Source: Actinobacteria bacterium HGW-Actinobacteria-6
Lineage (GTDB): Bacteria > Actinomycetota > Coriobacteriia > Anaerosomatales > Anaerosomataceae
Assembly (NCBI GenBank): GCA_002841295.1
Contig: PHEU01000002.1
Span: 1-64,000 of the forward strand
Reading direction: 5' to 3'
Length of the DNA stretch: 64,000 nt
Position numbers and translations under genes: made by a program. The notes beneath the pieces are model-generated. The model was not told the origin of the DNA, searched no databases, and saw only the letters and a list, made by a program, of their open reading frames with translations. Positions 35,984 to 44,721 of this stretch are shown piece after piece; positions within the stretch are counted from its first letter, which is position 1; the number at the start of each line of letters is the position of its first letter.

Positions 35984-37006
35984 ATGACAAGCAAGAAATG
36001 GTTAGTGCTAGCGTTGTCCATGGTTCTCGCGATGTCGCTCGTCGCAATGCCGGGTTGCGCCGCGAAGGACGAGGCGCCTGCAGAAACTCCGGCTGCTGAA
36101 GTCGAAGCTCCTGCATTCGATGCATCGCAGGCAATGGTCGACGCCGCCGCCGAGTACTTCAACGGCGAGCCCGTCCCCACCATCTCGGCCGACGATCTCT
36201 ACACGATCGTTCAGTCCAAGGACCCCGGCTACCAGATCGTCTCCGTACGCAGCCCCGAGGACTTTGCCAAGGGTCACATCGAAGGCGCGATCAACATCCC
36301 CTTCAAGGCAATCGGTACCGAGGAGAACTTGGCCAAGCTGGACCCGAACAAGAAGATCGTCGTGGTCTGCTACACCGGTCACACCGCTTCTGAGACCAAC
36401 ATGTTCTACAACATGCTCGGCTACGACGCTGTGACGCTTAAGTTCGGCATGTCTGGTTGGACGAAAGACGAAGCTGTCTATGCCCTCGGTACGTTCCCGA
36501 CTGGCAAGGCTGCCGGCTACCCCACGGTGACCACCGTGACCGAGTCCGCCGGTGGTTTCGATCTCCCGGCCGTGACTGCCGAATACGCTGACGCACGCGC
36601 AGCGATCATCGGCCAGGCAGATGCGTACTTCGCCTCTGAGCTGCCGTTCACGATCACCGCTGAGGACGTCTACAACCTCGTGCAGTCGAAGGATCCGGGC
36701 TACCAGATTCTCTCGGTGCGCGGCGCTGAGGACTACGCCAAGGGCCACATCGATGGCGCGATCAACGTGCCGTGGGTCAAGATCGCCGACCCGACGATGC
36801 TCGCCAAGCTCGACCCGAACAAGAAGGTCATCGTCTACTGCTACACCGGTCACACCGGTGGCGAAGTGGCAATGTTCCTGAACCTCATGGGCTACCAGGC
36901 CATCAACATGAAGTTCGGCATGTCCAGCTGGAACAGCGACGCCGCTGTTGGCGGCAACGCTGGCTATGATCCTGCTACGGTCAAGGGCTATCCGACCGTC
37001 AAGTAA
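35984..37006 (+). CDS. tandem-rhodanese lipoprotein
   Basis: 340 aa from the ATG at 35984 with GGAGG 5 bases upstream. Lipoprotein signal ending MSLVAMPGC, so it is anchored outside the membrane. Two similar rhodanese domains follow (about 60-180 and 215-330), each with an intact active-site cysteine in the loop CYTGHT, and each preceded by VQSKDPGYQI. Rhodaneses carry sulfane sulfur as a cysteine persulfide. It lies 29 bases after the multiheme cytochrome gene and before a terminator, so it belongs to that operon; a sulfur-handling role in respiration is inferred. Confidence 0.9.
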   Translation: MTSKKWLVLALSMVLAMSLVAMPGCAAKDEAPAETPAAEVEAPAFDASQAMVDAAAEYFNGEPVPTISADDLYTIVQSKDPGYQIVSVRSPEDFAKGHIEGAINIPFKAIGTEENLAKLDPNKKIVVVCYTGHTASETNMFYNMLGYDAVTLKFGMSGWTKDEAVYALGTFPTGKAAGYPTVTTVTESAGGFDLPAVTAEYADARAAIIGQADAYFASELPFTITAEDVYNLVQSKDPGYQILSVRGAEDYAKGHIDGAINVPWVKIADPTMLAKLDPNKKVIVYCYTGHTGGEVAMFLNLMGYQAINMKFGMSSWNSDAAVGGNAGYDPATVKGYPTVK

Positions 37007-37027
37007 TCAGAACCAAGCGTATGTAGC

Positions 37028-37061
37028 CGAAGGGGCTCTGCAGAGATGCAGAGCCCCTTCG
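37028..37061 (+). terminator. terminator of the cytochrome-rhodanese operon
   Basis: GAAGGGGCTCTGCA (37029-37042) and TGCAGAGCCCCTTC (37047-37060) form a perfect 14-bp stem with a GAGA tetraloop, extended by C28-G61. It lies 20 bases after the rhodanese stop. Confidence 0.88.
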
Positions 37062-37163
37062 CTATCCCGCGCCTACGAGGTTCACGCCGCACCTGATGGG
37101 GCATCTTGTGAGAGACTCTGAACAGCGAAGATGACATCCGCCGCCTGAAACAGAGGAACCACG

Positions 37164-38087
37164 ATGAGCGCACACGACCTTCCTGGCGACCCGCTCTGGC
37201 CAAGAGCATCCGCGTGGCTCACTCCCGCGAGTGACGCTCACCCCGAGGGCGACATCGCGCTACTCGGCGTGCCTGCGTTCCGCTCCTCGATCACCCCGAC
37301 AGGCGCGAATGCCACGCCCGCCGCAGTACGCGAAGCACTCACGCGCTACTCGACCTACTCGGCCAGCAGAGATATCGATGTCGCAACGGTCTCGGCGATC
37401 GACCTCGGCGACGTGGACGAACCTGATGGCGCCGCAGGGCACGCGCGTGTCACTGCCGCGTCGGCCGATGCCGAGGGCCGCTTTCCACTGCTCATCGCCA
37501 TCGGCGGCGATAACTCCGTAACGCTACCGGTGATGACAGGCCTCGCGCGCGGCGACCTCAGCGGCTGGGGGCTCGTCACGGTCGATGCACACCACGACCT
37601 GCGCGACGGCAAGAGCAACGGCTCCCCCGTCCGCCAGCTCATCGATGCCGGGCTGCCGGCAGAGCACGTGGTGCAGATCGGCATCGCGGACTTTGCCAAC
37701 TCGCCCGCGTACGCGAAGCGCGCCAAAGACCTCGGCATCACCGTTATGACGCGCGCGTCTCTTCGCGGTCGCAACATGGCAGAAGCTGCCGAGGAGGCCC
37801 TGCGCATCGCGGGACACGGCGGTCGCCCGGTCTACGTGGACCTCGATGTCGACGTCTGCGATCGCGCTGAAGTGCCCGGCTGCCCCGCAGCGGCGCCCGG
37901 CGGCATCACAGCCGATGAGCTACGACAACTCGCGCAGCTGTTCGCCTCGGACACGCGGGTGCGAGGCATCGACATCACTGAGATCGATGCCACGATCGAT
38001 GCGGAGGACGGCAGAACCGTGCGGCTCGCGGCGCTCCTGGTGCTCGAGATCGCGACGGGCTATGCGCTACGCCCGGATGCGACCTGA
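37164..38087 (+). CDS. ureohydrolase, probably formimidoylglutamase
   Basis: 307 aa, ATG start with GAGGAA upstream. It is an arginase/agmatinase-fold enzyme: GGDNSVTLPV, VTVDAHHDLRDG (the DAHxD manganese ligands) and YVDLDVDVCDRAEVPGCPAAAPGG, followed by DITEIDATID. The CPAAAPGG loop and nearby hut operon favour formimidoylglutamase (HutG), which completes histidine breakdown to glutamate and formamide; agmatinase or arginase cannot be excluded from sequence alone. A following arginine deiminase/carbamate kinase set shows arginine is handled by the other route. Confidence 0.8.
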   Translation: MSAHDLPGDPLWPRASAWLTPASDAHPEGDIALLGVPAFRSSITPTGANATPAAVREALTRYSTYSASRDIDVATVSAIDLGDVDEPDGAAGHARVTAASADAEGRFPLLIAIGGDNSVTLPVMTGLARGDLSGWGLVTVDAHHDLRDGKSNGSPVRQLIDAGLPAEHVVQIGIADFANSPAYAKRAKDLGITVMTRASLRGRNMAEAAEEALRIAGHGGRPVYVDLDVDVCDRAEVPGCPAAAPGGITADELRQLAQLFASDTRVRGIDITEIDATIDAEDGRTVRLAALLVLEIATGYALRPDAT

Positions 38088-38090
38088 GTT

Positions 38091-39032
38091 CTACCGACGC
38101 TCCGAGGGCACCTCGGCAACAACGTTGGTGCCGGCTTCACCGGTAACGATGAGCGCAATGTCCTCAAGCTTGCCGATTGCTGCACGATTGCCGGTCTTGC
38201 GGACGAAGCGCTTCGCCGCCTCGACCTTCGGTCCCATCGAACCAGCCGCGAACTCGTGCTCATCGAGCACCTCAGGAGTGGTCCAGCCGAGCACACACTG
38301 CTGCGGGGTGTCCCAATCAAGGCACACGCCCTCGGCATCGGTGGCCATGATGAACAGATCGGCACCGAGCTCGCGCGCAAGCAGCTCACCCGCGAAGTCC
38401 TTGTCGATGACTGCTTCGATTCCAACGAGCGTACGGGTGCCATCGGGCAAGTAGACAGTCGGGATGCCTCCCCCGCCAGCGCAGATAACAACCGAGCCCT
38501 TCTCGACGAGCCACTTGATGGGCTCAAGTTCGAAGATGCGCTTGGGCTGTGGTGATGCGACAACGCGGCGCCACGTTCGACCGTCTTGCTTGAACACCCA
38601 GCCCTTCTTGAGGGCCAGCGCGTCGGCGATGTCCTTCTCGTAGCAGGGCCCAACGAACTTCGTCGGGTTGTCGAAGGCCGGGTCGTTCGGGTCCACTTCC
38701 ACCATCGTGAGCAGCGTAGCGAGCCGCTTTGAGAACGGCAGCACGTTGCCCAGCTCCTGCTCGACCATGTACGCGATCATTCCCTGCGTCTGCGCGCCGA
38801 GGACGTCAAGCGGGTACGGCTCAACGTCAGTGTATGCGGCGGCTTGCAGTGCGAGCAGTCCCACCTGCGGACCGTTGCCGTGCGCGATGATGAGGTTGTG
38901 GTCCTCGGCAAGCGGAGCGAGAGCGCGCGCAGCAATCTTCACGTTGGCGCGCTGTGCTTCCGCGGTCATCGGTTCCGAGCGACGCAGCAGCGCGTTGCCG
39001 CCGAGCGCCACCACGATGGTTAACTTCTCCAT
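38091..39032 (-). CDS. arcC: carbamate kinase
   Basis: 313 aa of normal length. Family marks: [81 protein letters not shown] (split in text as one region) and [17 protein letters not shown]. It makes ATP from carbamoyl phosphate, the last step of the arginine deiminase pathway. arcA lies at 41777 on the same strand, but two cell-envelope genes on the opposite strand separate them and no ornithine carbamoyltransferase is in the window. A 17-bp palindrome lies 42 bases upstream of its start. Confidence 0.95.
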   Translation of the reverse strand: MEKLTIVVALGGNALLRRSEPMTAEAQRANVKIAARALAPLAEDHNLIIAHGNGPQVGLLALQAAAYTDVEPYPLDVLGAQTQGMIAYMVEQELGNVLPFSKRLATLLTMVEVDPNDPAFDNPTKFVGPCYEKDIADALALKKGWVFKQDGRTWRRVVASPQPKRIFELEPIKWLVEKGSVVICAGGGGIPTVYLPDGTRTLVGIEAVIDKDFAGELLARELGADLFIMATDAEGVCLDWDTPQQCVLGWTTPEVLDEHEFAAGSMGPKVEAAKRFVRKTGNRAAIGKLEDIALIVTGEAGTNVVAEVPSERR

Positions 39033-39073
39033 TCACGATCTCCTTCGTCATTAAACTTATGCGGCGTGACCGT

Positions 39074-39090
39074 ATGCAGAAACTCTGCAT
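39074..39090. promoter_or_regulatory. palindrome upstream of arcC
   Basis: ATGCAGA-AAC-TCTGCAT is a perfect 7+3+7 palindrome between the divergent arcC and MBOAT genes, 42 bases upstream of the arcC start. Its size and TGCA-rich form recall arginine-repressor boxes of other actinobacteria; this is a guess, and arcA has no matching site nearby. Confidence 0.4.
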
Positions 39091-39183
39091 GCCGATACAT
39101 ACTACCCGCCGGAACCCAGCGTTGACAGCAATACCTGTGCTAGAATTCGCCGACGTTGAAGGCGGCGTTTCACGGGAGGGCGC

Positions 39184-40680
39184 GTGCAGTTCACTTCAGT
39201 CGAATACCTGGCCTTCCTAGCCCTCTCGGTGATGGTGTATTTCGCGCTGCCCGGCACCAAAAGCCGCACCATCTGGCTGCTAATCGCAAGCTACGTCTTC
39301 TACATCTCCCTCTCGGCTCGCTGGACGCTCGCGCTCTTTGGAATCACTGCTGTGGGATACGTCTTCGGCCTTCTCATCGAACGCAGCGGACCAGCCTCCC
39401 GGGGTGCCGCAATCCCCCGGCGAACCCGCCGCTTGCTTGCGGTCGGGATCATCCTCGTGGCGGGTACGCTCTTCTTCTTCAAGTACGCCGCATTCTCGGC
39501 AACGCTGCTCAACGGCGCGCTTTCACTTGTCGGCACGTCCGCGCGCACGCCCGTACTCACACTGGCGCTGCCGATCGGCATCTCCTTCTGGACGTTCCAG
39601 TCGATCGCGTACCTCGTCGACATCGCCCGCGGCAAGCTCGTGGCCGAGAGAAACCCACTCCGCTTCGCGCTCTTCGTGAGCTTCTTCCCGCAGGTAGCCG
39701 CCGGCCCGATCGCGCGCGGCGGTCACCTTCTGCCCCAGCTGGCCGAGAAGCACAGCTTCTCGTATGAGCGCATGCGCTCGGCGCTCCTGCTGATGGCGTG
39801 GGGCTTCCTCAAGAAGTTGCTCATCGCAGACCCACTCGGCGTTATGGTGCGTACGGTCTTCGACAAACCTCACGCGTTTGGGAGCGACGGGGTGCTGCTC
39901 ATCGGCGCAGCCGTCGCGTTCTCCATTCAGATCTACTGCGATTTCTCGGCATACACCGACCTCGCGCGCGGCGCCGCCCGGCTCTTCGGCGTTGACTTGA
40001 TGAAGAACTTCGATCGTCCGTACGCGGCGCGCTCCATCAAGGAATTCTGGCGCCGCTGGCACATGACGCTCATGGCCTGGCTGAAGGATTACATCTACAT
40101 CCCGCTCGGCGGAAGCCGGGTCGCCGCGTGGCGGCGGTATGCGAACATCCTGGCGGTGTTCCTGCTGAGCGGCCTGTGGCACGGTGCCGGCCTGACCTTT
40201 GTCGTCTGGGGCCTCCTGAATGGCCTCTATCAGATTCTCGGCGACGTACTCGCCCCTGCACGCGCGAAGGCGCTCGCAGCATTCAGGATTGACCGGGACG
40301 GGCACGTGCACCGCACGCTTCAGACCCTGACCACCTTCAGCCTCATCACGATCGCGTGGGTGTTCTTCCGGGCGAACACACTCGGCGACGCCCTCTACAT
40401 TTTGCCGAGGATGCTCAACTTCGGCCCGAGTGCGCTCTGGCACCCAGGCACCCTCGAACTCGGTCTCTCGGTACCGCAGATGCAGGTCACGGCAATCGCG
40501 ACCGTCATCGTCTTCTCGGCAGAGTGGCTCTCGGCCCGGGTCAGCCTGCCGGCGCTCCTCTACCGACAGCCCCTCGTGGTGCGGTGGTTCGTCTACGAGT
40601 TCACGATCCTCGCGATCGCAATCTTCGGCTACTACGGCCCGATGTTCTCTGCCGCCGACTTCGCCTACTTCAAGTTCTGA
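39184..40680 (+). CDS. MBOAT-family O-acyltransferase (AlgI/PatA-like)
   Basis: 498 aa, GTG start with GGGAGGG upstream. About eleven membrane segments. Diagnostic motifs: ISFWTFQSIAYLVDI, SFFPQVAAGPIARGG, FCDFSAYTDLARGAA (as YCDFSAYTD here), FWRRWHMTLMAWLKDY and the catalytic His in LSGLWHGAGLTFVVWG (H333). Such proteins move an acetyl group across the membrane for O-acetylation of polysaccharide or peptidoglycan. The next gene, 7 bases away, encodes the SGNH partner that would complete transfer. Confidence 0.92.
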   Translation: MQFTSVEYLAFLALSVMVYFALPGTKSRTIWLLIASYVFYISLSARWTLALFGITAVGYVFGLLIERSGPASRGAAIPRRTRRLLAVGIILVAGTLFFFKYAAFSATLLNGALSLVGTSARTPVLTLALPIGISFWTFQSIAYLVDIARGKLVAERNPLRFALFVSFFPQVAAGPIARGGHLLPQLAEKHSFSYERMRSALLLMAWGFLKKLLIADPLGVMVRTVFDKPHAFGSDGVLLIGAAVAFSIQIYCDFSAYTDLARGAARLFGVDLMKNFDRPYAARSIKEFWRRWHMTLMAWLKDYIYIPLGGSRVAAWRRYANILAVFLLSGLWHGAGLTFVVWGLLNGLYQILGDVLAPARAKALAAFRIDRDGHVHRTLQTLTTFSLITIAWVFFRANTLGDALYILPRMLNFGPSALWHPGTLELGLSVPQMQVTAIATVIVFSAEWLSARVSLPALLYRQPLVVRWFVYEFTILAIAIFGYYGPMFSAADFAYFKF

Positions 40681-40687
40681 GGACGCG

Positions 40688-41761
40688 ATGACTTCTGTGA
40701 CACATACAGGTCGCTTCAGACGCCTCGCGGCGTCGGTTGCCTTCTGCCTGCTCACAGCTGCGCTGTTGACGTACACCGGCGACGTTCTGAAACCGCCGAG
40801 AACCGGAGCATCGAACGGAGCCATCTGGTCGACATTCACCAAGCTTGAGCCCGACAGCATCGACGTGCTCTTCCTCGGCAATTCACACACCTTCACCGGC
40901 GTCGACCCCGCCACACTCTGGCGCACCTCTGGCATCCCGTCGTTCGTCAACGCCGGCCCCACCCAAAAACTCGCCGTCACCAACTACTACTTGCGTGAGT
41001 CGCTTCGCAGCCAGCACCCGAGCGTCGTGGCAGTCGAGATGTCGTCGCTCTCCTACCCCCGCCTCAAGTTCGACCAGGCCTTCCACGACATCAACATCAA
41101 CTACATGCCCTGGTCTGCCGAGAAGATCGCCGCCGGCATTATGGCGACTCCCTTGAATGAAAGCGTCGGCGCTCTGCTCGACCTCTGGACGTATCACGGA
41201 CGCTGGCCAGACATCAGGCGGTCGGACTTCAACCTTCTCGAGAAGGACCGTGGCGGCGAATACCTCAACGGCTTCTCGCCGAGAACGAAACCGAAAGCCG
41301 TCCCCGAGACCCCGCATACGATTGCGCCTGACGCTATTGCCAAGACGAACAGGTCACTCGAGTACAACCTTGAATCGCTGCGGCAGATCGCAGCCACCTG
41401 CGATGAGCGTGGAATCGAGCTGCTCCTGTTCCTCACGCCGACCGGTCCGCCGAACGACTACAGCTATCAGCTTGGTCGCGTCGGCGCCACCCTTATGGCG
41501 GAGTTCGACAACGTGCACGTCCTCGACCTCAGCGAGCCGGGTGCTGTTCCGGGACTCTCGTACACCGACGATTTCTTCGATGGCGGCCATCTCGTCTACA
41601 CCGGGGCCGAGAAATCCTCCGCCGTACTGGCGAAGTATCTCGCCGACACCTACGGGCTTAAGGATCGCCGGGGCGACAGCGCGTACGCGAACTGGAGCGA
41701 AGCTGTCGAGCTGCGAGACGCGTTCGTCCAGCGCCACAAGGAAGCGCCCAAGGAGAAGTAG
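40688..41761 (+). CDS. SGNH/AlgJ-like O-acyltransferase partner, membrane-anchored
   Basis: 357 aa from the ATG at 40688; the upstream frame overlaps the MBOAT gene out of phase. One N-terminal anchor (residues 12-30, LAASVAFCLLTAALLTY). The block I motif VLFLGNSHTFTGVDP holds the SGNH serine, and the C-terminal DDFFDGGHLVYTGAEK holds the Asp and His, so the catalytic triad is complete. It should sit outside the membrane and pass acyl groups delivered by the MBOAT to a surface glycan. The polymer is unknown. Confidence 0.82.
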   Translation: MTSVTHTGRFRRLAASVAFCLLTAALLTYTGDVLKPPRTGASNGAIWSTFTKLEPDSIDVLFLGNSHTFTGVDPATLWRTSGIPSFVNAGPTQKLAVTNYYLRESLRSQHPSVVAVEMSSLSYPRLKFDQAFHDININYMPWSAEKIAAGIMATPLNESVGALLDLWTYHGRWPDIRRSDFNLLEKDRGGEYLNGFSPRTKPKAVPETPHTIAPDAIAKTNRSLEYNLESLRQIAATCDERGIELLLFLTPTGPPNDYSYQLGRVGATLMAEFDNVHVLDLSEPGAVPGLSYTDDFFDGGHLVYTGAEKSSAVLAKYLADTYGLKDRRGDSAYANWSEAVELRDAFVQRHKEAPKEK

Positions 41762-41776
41762 CGCGCTCTGAGCGTT

Positions 41777-43045
41777 CTACTCGAGTGCGTCGCGTGAGAT
41801 CGGGCAGGTCATGCAGTGACAGCCGCCCCGACCCTTGCCAAGCTCACTACCCTCGATCTCGAATACCTCGATGCCCGCGTTACGCAGCGCCGCATTCGTG
41901 TGCATGTTCTTGGAGTATCCGATGACCACGCCCGGCTCAAGCGCGACGACATTGTTGCCGTCATCCCACTGCTCGCGCGCCGCCTGAAACGCGTCACCAC
42001 CGGTCGGTATGACTCGCAGCTTCTTGACCTCAAGCGCGTCTGCAACGGCGTCGAGCAGGCTCTTCTCGGCGGTTATGTCGAAGCAATCGGCCGCCTCACC
42101 GGGTCGTATGCTGTAGACCTGCATCGACTCGATGACCGGCGGGTACATCGTCACGGCGTCGCGATCGACAAAGCCGAAGACGGTATCGATGTGCATGTAC
42201 GCGCGATCGACCGGCATGCGGCACGCGATGATCCGCTCGGCAGCGCCTGCAGAGAAGAGCGAGTGCGCCAGATGCTCGACCATTCGGCCGGTGGAGCGCT
42301 CCCCCATCCCCACGAGGACGGTCTTGTTGCCGATAGGCATCAAGTCGCCGCCTTCAAGCGAGTTGCCCTGACCGAGGTCCTCCACGCCAAACCGGCCTGC
42401 ATCGCCCTCGGGGGGATACCAGAACTCAAAATCCGCCCCGGCAAAGCGCGGGTGGTAGCGGTAGATGATCGAGGTGTTCACGACCTCGAGACGCCGCGCA
42501 TGCCAGAAGAGCGGCGGCAGGATCACGCCGCCATAGAGCCACGCGCTGGAATCGCGCGTGAAGAGGCTGTTCGGCAGCGGCGGCAGAACGAACGAGTTCG
42601 GCTCGGCAAGCACGGCACCGAGCGAGTGGCGATTGAGGGCGTCCAGGTCGAAGCCTTCCAACTCCTCGATGAGCAGACCACTCACAAGTGCCTCGGCGAG
42701 CTGCTGAGGCGGCATGCCGAGCAGGAAGGCACGCAGATCTCGCACCATCGACGGGCCGACGGTGTAGGACGACACGAGGCGCGTCACGACGTCGGCGCGT
42801 GCCTCGGCAGATGCCGTGAGCGTCTCAACCAGCAAATCGAAGAGGTAGAGCACCTCCACGCCGCGGTCGCGCATGACCGTGGTGAAGTCATCGTGCTCGC
42901 GCTGCGCGCGCTCGACCCACACGAGGTCGTCAAACAAAAAGCGCTCGCGATTATGCGGAGTCATGCGCTCGAGCGCAAGGCCCGGACGATGTACGAGCAC
43001 GGTTCTGAGTTTACCGACTTCAGAGTATGCACCGAGCGTTGTCAT
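41777..43045 (-). CDS. arcA: arginine deiminase
   Basis: 422 aa. Marks: VGKLRTVLVHRPGLALERMTP, FTRDSSAWLYGGVILPP, SLEGGDLMPIG (EGGD) and the C-terminal GRGGCHCMTCPISRD with the nucleophile C411. It converts arginine to citrulline and ammonia, the first step of the pathway ending at ArcC. There is no strong ribosome binding site; AAGG lies 10 bases upstream. The arc genes are not contiguous here, unlike the usual arcABC operon. Confidence 0.96.
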   Translation of the reverse strand: MTTLGAYSEVGKLRTVLVHRPGLALERMTPHNRERFLFDDLVWVERAQREHDDFTTVMRDRGVEVLYLFDLLVETLTASAEARADVVTRLVSSYTVGPSMVRDLRAFLLGMPPQQLAEALVSGLLIEELEGFDLDALNRHSLGAVLAEPNSFVLPPLPNSLFTRDSSAWLYGGVILPPLFWHARRLEVVNTSIIYRYHPRFAGADFEFWYPPEGDAGRFGVEDLGQGNSLEGGDLMPIGNKTVLVGMGERSTGRMVEHLAHSLFSAGAAERIIACRMPVDRAYMHIDTVFGFVDRDAVTMYPPVIESMQVYSIRPGEAADCFDITAEKSLLDAVADALEVKKLRVIPTGGDAFQAAREQWDDGNNVVALEPGVVIGYSKNMHTNAALRNAGIEVFEIEGSELGKGRGGCHCMTCPISRDALE

Positions 43046-43181
43046 GTGACCCGACCTTCTGCGCGGATTAAGCTGCTACGCCATTCTATCCGGTCGGGCG
43101 CTCGTCGGCACCCTGCGTTCACGGGCTGGTTGAATCGGGCGGCAACGTGGGTATGTAACCACTTTGCTCGGGGGCGAATTC

Positions 43182-44717
43182 ATGATGGACGCAGCATCCC
43201 CCCAACGTGTCGTGCTGATCGAGGCCGGCTCGCCGGGTCTGAACATCTACTCTCACGTGGCTATGGGACGCGGGGTACCGTTGCTCGCCACCGTCCTCCG
43301 TGACGAAGGGTACGACATCACGGCCTTCGTCGAGGACATCTCCGGCAAGGATTCGATCGCGTGGGACGTTGTCGCCGAGGCAGACGTGGTCGGCTTCTCG
43401 GCAATCACCTGCACGCTCACTCGCACTGCCGAACTCGTCCAGGAGACCCGCCGCCACAACCCCGACGCGACCATCGTCATGGGAGGGCCCGAGCCCACGT
43501 GCGCGCCGCAACGCGCGTTCGAGGCCGGCGCCGACTTTGTCATCCTCGGCGAGGCCGAGTTCTCGCTGTCGCAGTTCCTGCGCGCGCTGCGCGATGACCC
43601 CGCCGCCGTACGTGAAGTCCCCGGGATCGTCTGGCTGGAGAATGGTGTGCTGCACTTCGGCCAGCCGCCCGTGCAGCTCACCGCCGAGGAGATCTCGGCG
43701 CTGCCGCTTATCGACATGGGTCTCGTACACCAGGCCGAGAAGCGGACCGTGGGGCTCGTCTGGCGCTCGCGGGGATGCCCGGAACGCTGCGAGTTCTGCG
43801 AGGTACACGAACTGTGGCCGCGGTACACGCTTCGGGATGAGCAAACCAGCGTCGAGGAGCTGCTTCACTGCCAGGAAGACGGCGTTGGCGGAAGCTTCCT
43901 CATCGACGACAACTCCGCCGCGAACAAGCCGTCCTTCAAGCGCTTCCTTGAGGGCGCGATCTCACGCGGGGCTGCTCGGCCGCTCACGCTGCAGCTCCGG
44001 GCCGATGCGTTCTTCGACAAACGAGGCCGCCTCGATAAAGAGTTGTTGCGACTCCTTCGCGACATCGCTCCCGTCACCACGGTATGCGTCGGCGTCGAGT
44101 CGGCCGAGGACACCGATCTTGCGGCGATCGGAAAGCAAACGACGAGCGCACTGACCGCCCGTGCCCTCGCCGCGGTGCGGCGATACGGCCTGCTGGTGCA
44201 TGGCATGTTCATCGCCTTCGGCAATGACACGGCGGAGACGCTCAAACGAAACGGGGAGTTCGCCCGCAAGTACGTGACATCGCTGCAGTACCTTTTCGAA
44301 GCCCCACTGCCCGGCACGAAGAGCACCGCGCGTCACGAGAGCGCAGGTCACGTGCTCTTCCACGAGATCCCGGAGCTCAAGTACGTTGACGGGATGCACG
44401 TCGCGATTCGTCCGGAGCGCATGTCGGCGCGTCAGATGCAGGAGATCGTCACTGCCGAGTACCGCAAGTTCTACTCCACGATCAGGATTGCCCGGGCCTT
44501 CATGAGCGGCCTGTTCCTCCGACATCGACGACTGGGGCGCGGCATGCGCCGCTACCTGAAGACGCTGCCGCTCAGACGCCGGATGCGCGAGTGGGTGTGG
44601 CTCCACCTGGAGTTCAAGTTCGCACCGTGGGCAGTGCTCCGCGTCGGTCGCGAGCGCGTGATGGCGTTTCTCGAAGACACGGAATACGCGATGTACCTGC
44701 GCAGGTTGGACGGCTAG
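43182..44717 (+). CDS. B12-binding-domain radical SAM protein
   Basis: 511 aa from the ATG at 43182 (GGGGG 7 bases upstream). N-terminal cobalamin-binding-like Rossmann domain, residues about 10-140 (GLNIYSHVAMGRGVPLLATVL, GGPEPTCAP, ADFVILGEAE). Radical SAM core from about 190: RGCPERCEFCEVH gives the CxxxCxxC cluster motif. The C-terminal third (about 400-511) is rich in Arg and hydrophobics and resembles the tail of other class B radical SAM enzymes. The family covers methylations and ring rearrangements; substrate is not known and no obvious pathway partner is adjacent. Confidence 0.87.
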   Translation: MMDAASPQRVVLIEAGSPGLNIYSHVAMGRGVPLLATVLRDEGYDITAFVEDISGKDSIAWDVVAEADVVGFSAITCTLTRTAELVQETRRHNPDATIVMGGPEPTCAPQRAFEAGADFVILGEAEFSLSQFLRALRDDPAAVREVPGIVWLENGVLHFGQPPVQLTAEEISALPLIDMGLVHQAEKRTVGLVWRSRGCPERCEFCEVHELWPRYTLRDEQTSVEELLHCQEDGVGGSFLIDDNSAANKPSFKRFLEGAISRGAARPLTLQLRADAFFDKRGRLDKELLRLLRDIAPVTTVCVGVESAEDTDLAAIGKQTTSALTARALAAVRRYGLLVHGMFIAFGNDTAETLKRNGEFARKYVTSLQYLFEAPLPGTKSTARHESAGHVLFHEIPELKYVDGMHVAIRPERMSARQMQEIVTAEYRKFYSTIRIARAFMSGLFLRHRRLGRGMRRYLKTLPLRRRMREWVWLHLEFKFAPWAVLRVGRERVMAFLEDTEYAMYLRRLDG

Positions 44718-44721
44718 CGTC

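Noticed and set aside
39120-39145. TTGACA ... TAGAAT as promoter of the MBOAT gene
   Set aside because: The two boxes are only 13 bp apart, too close for a standard promoter.
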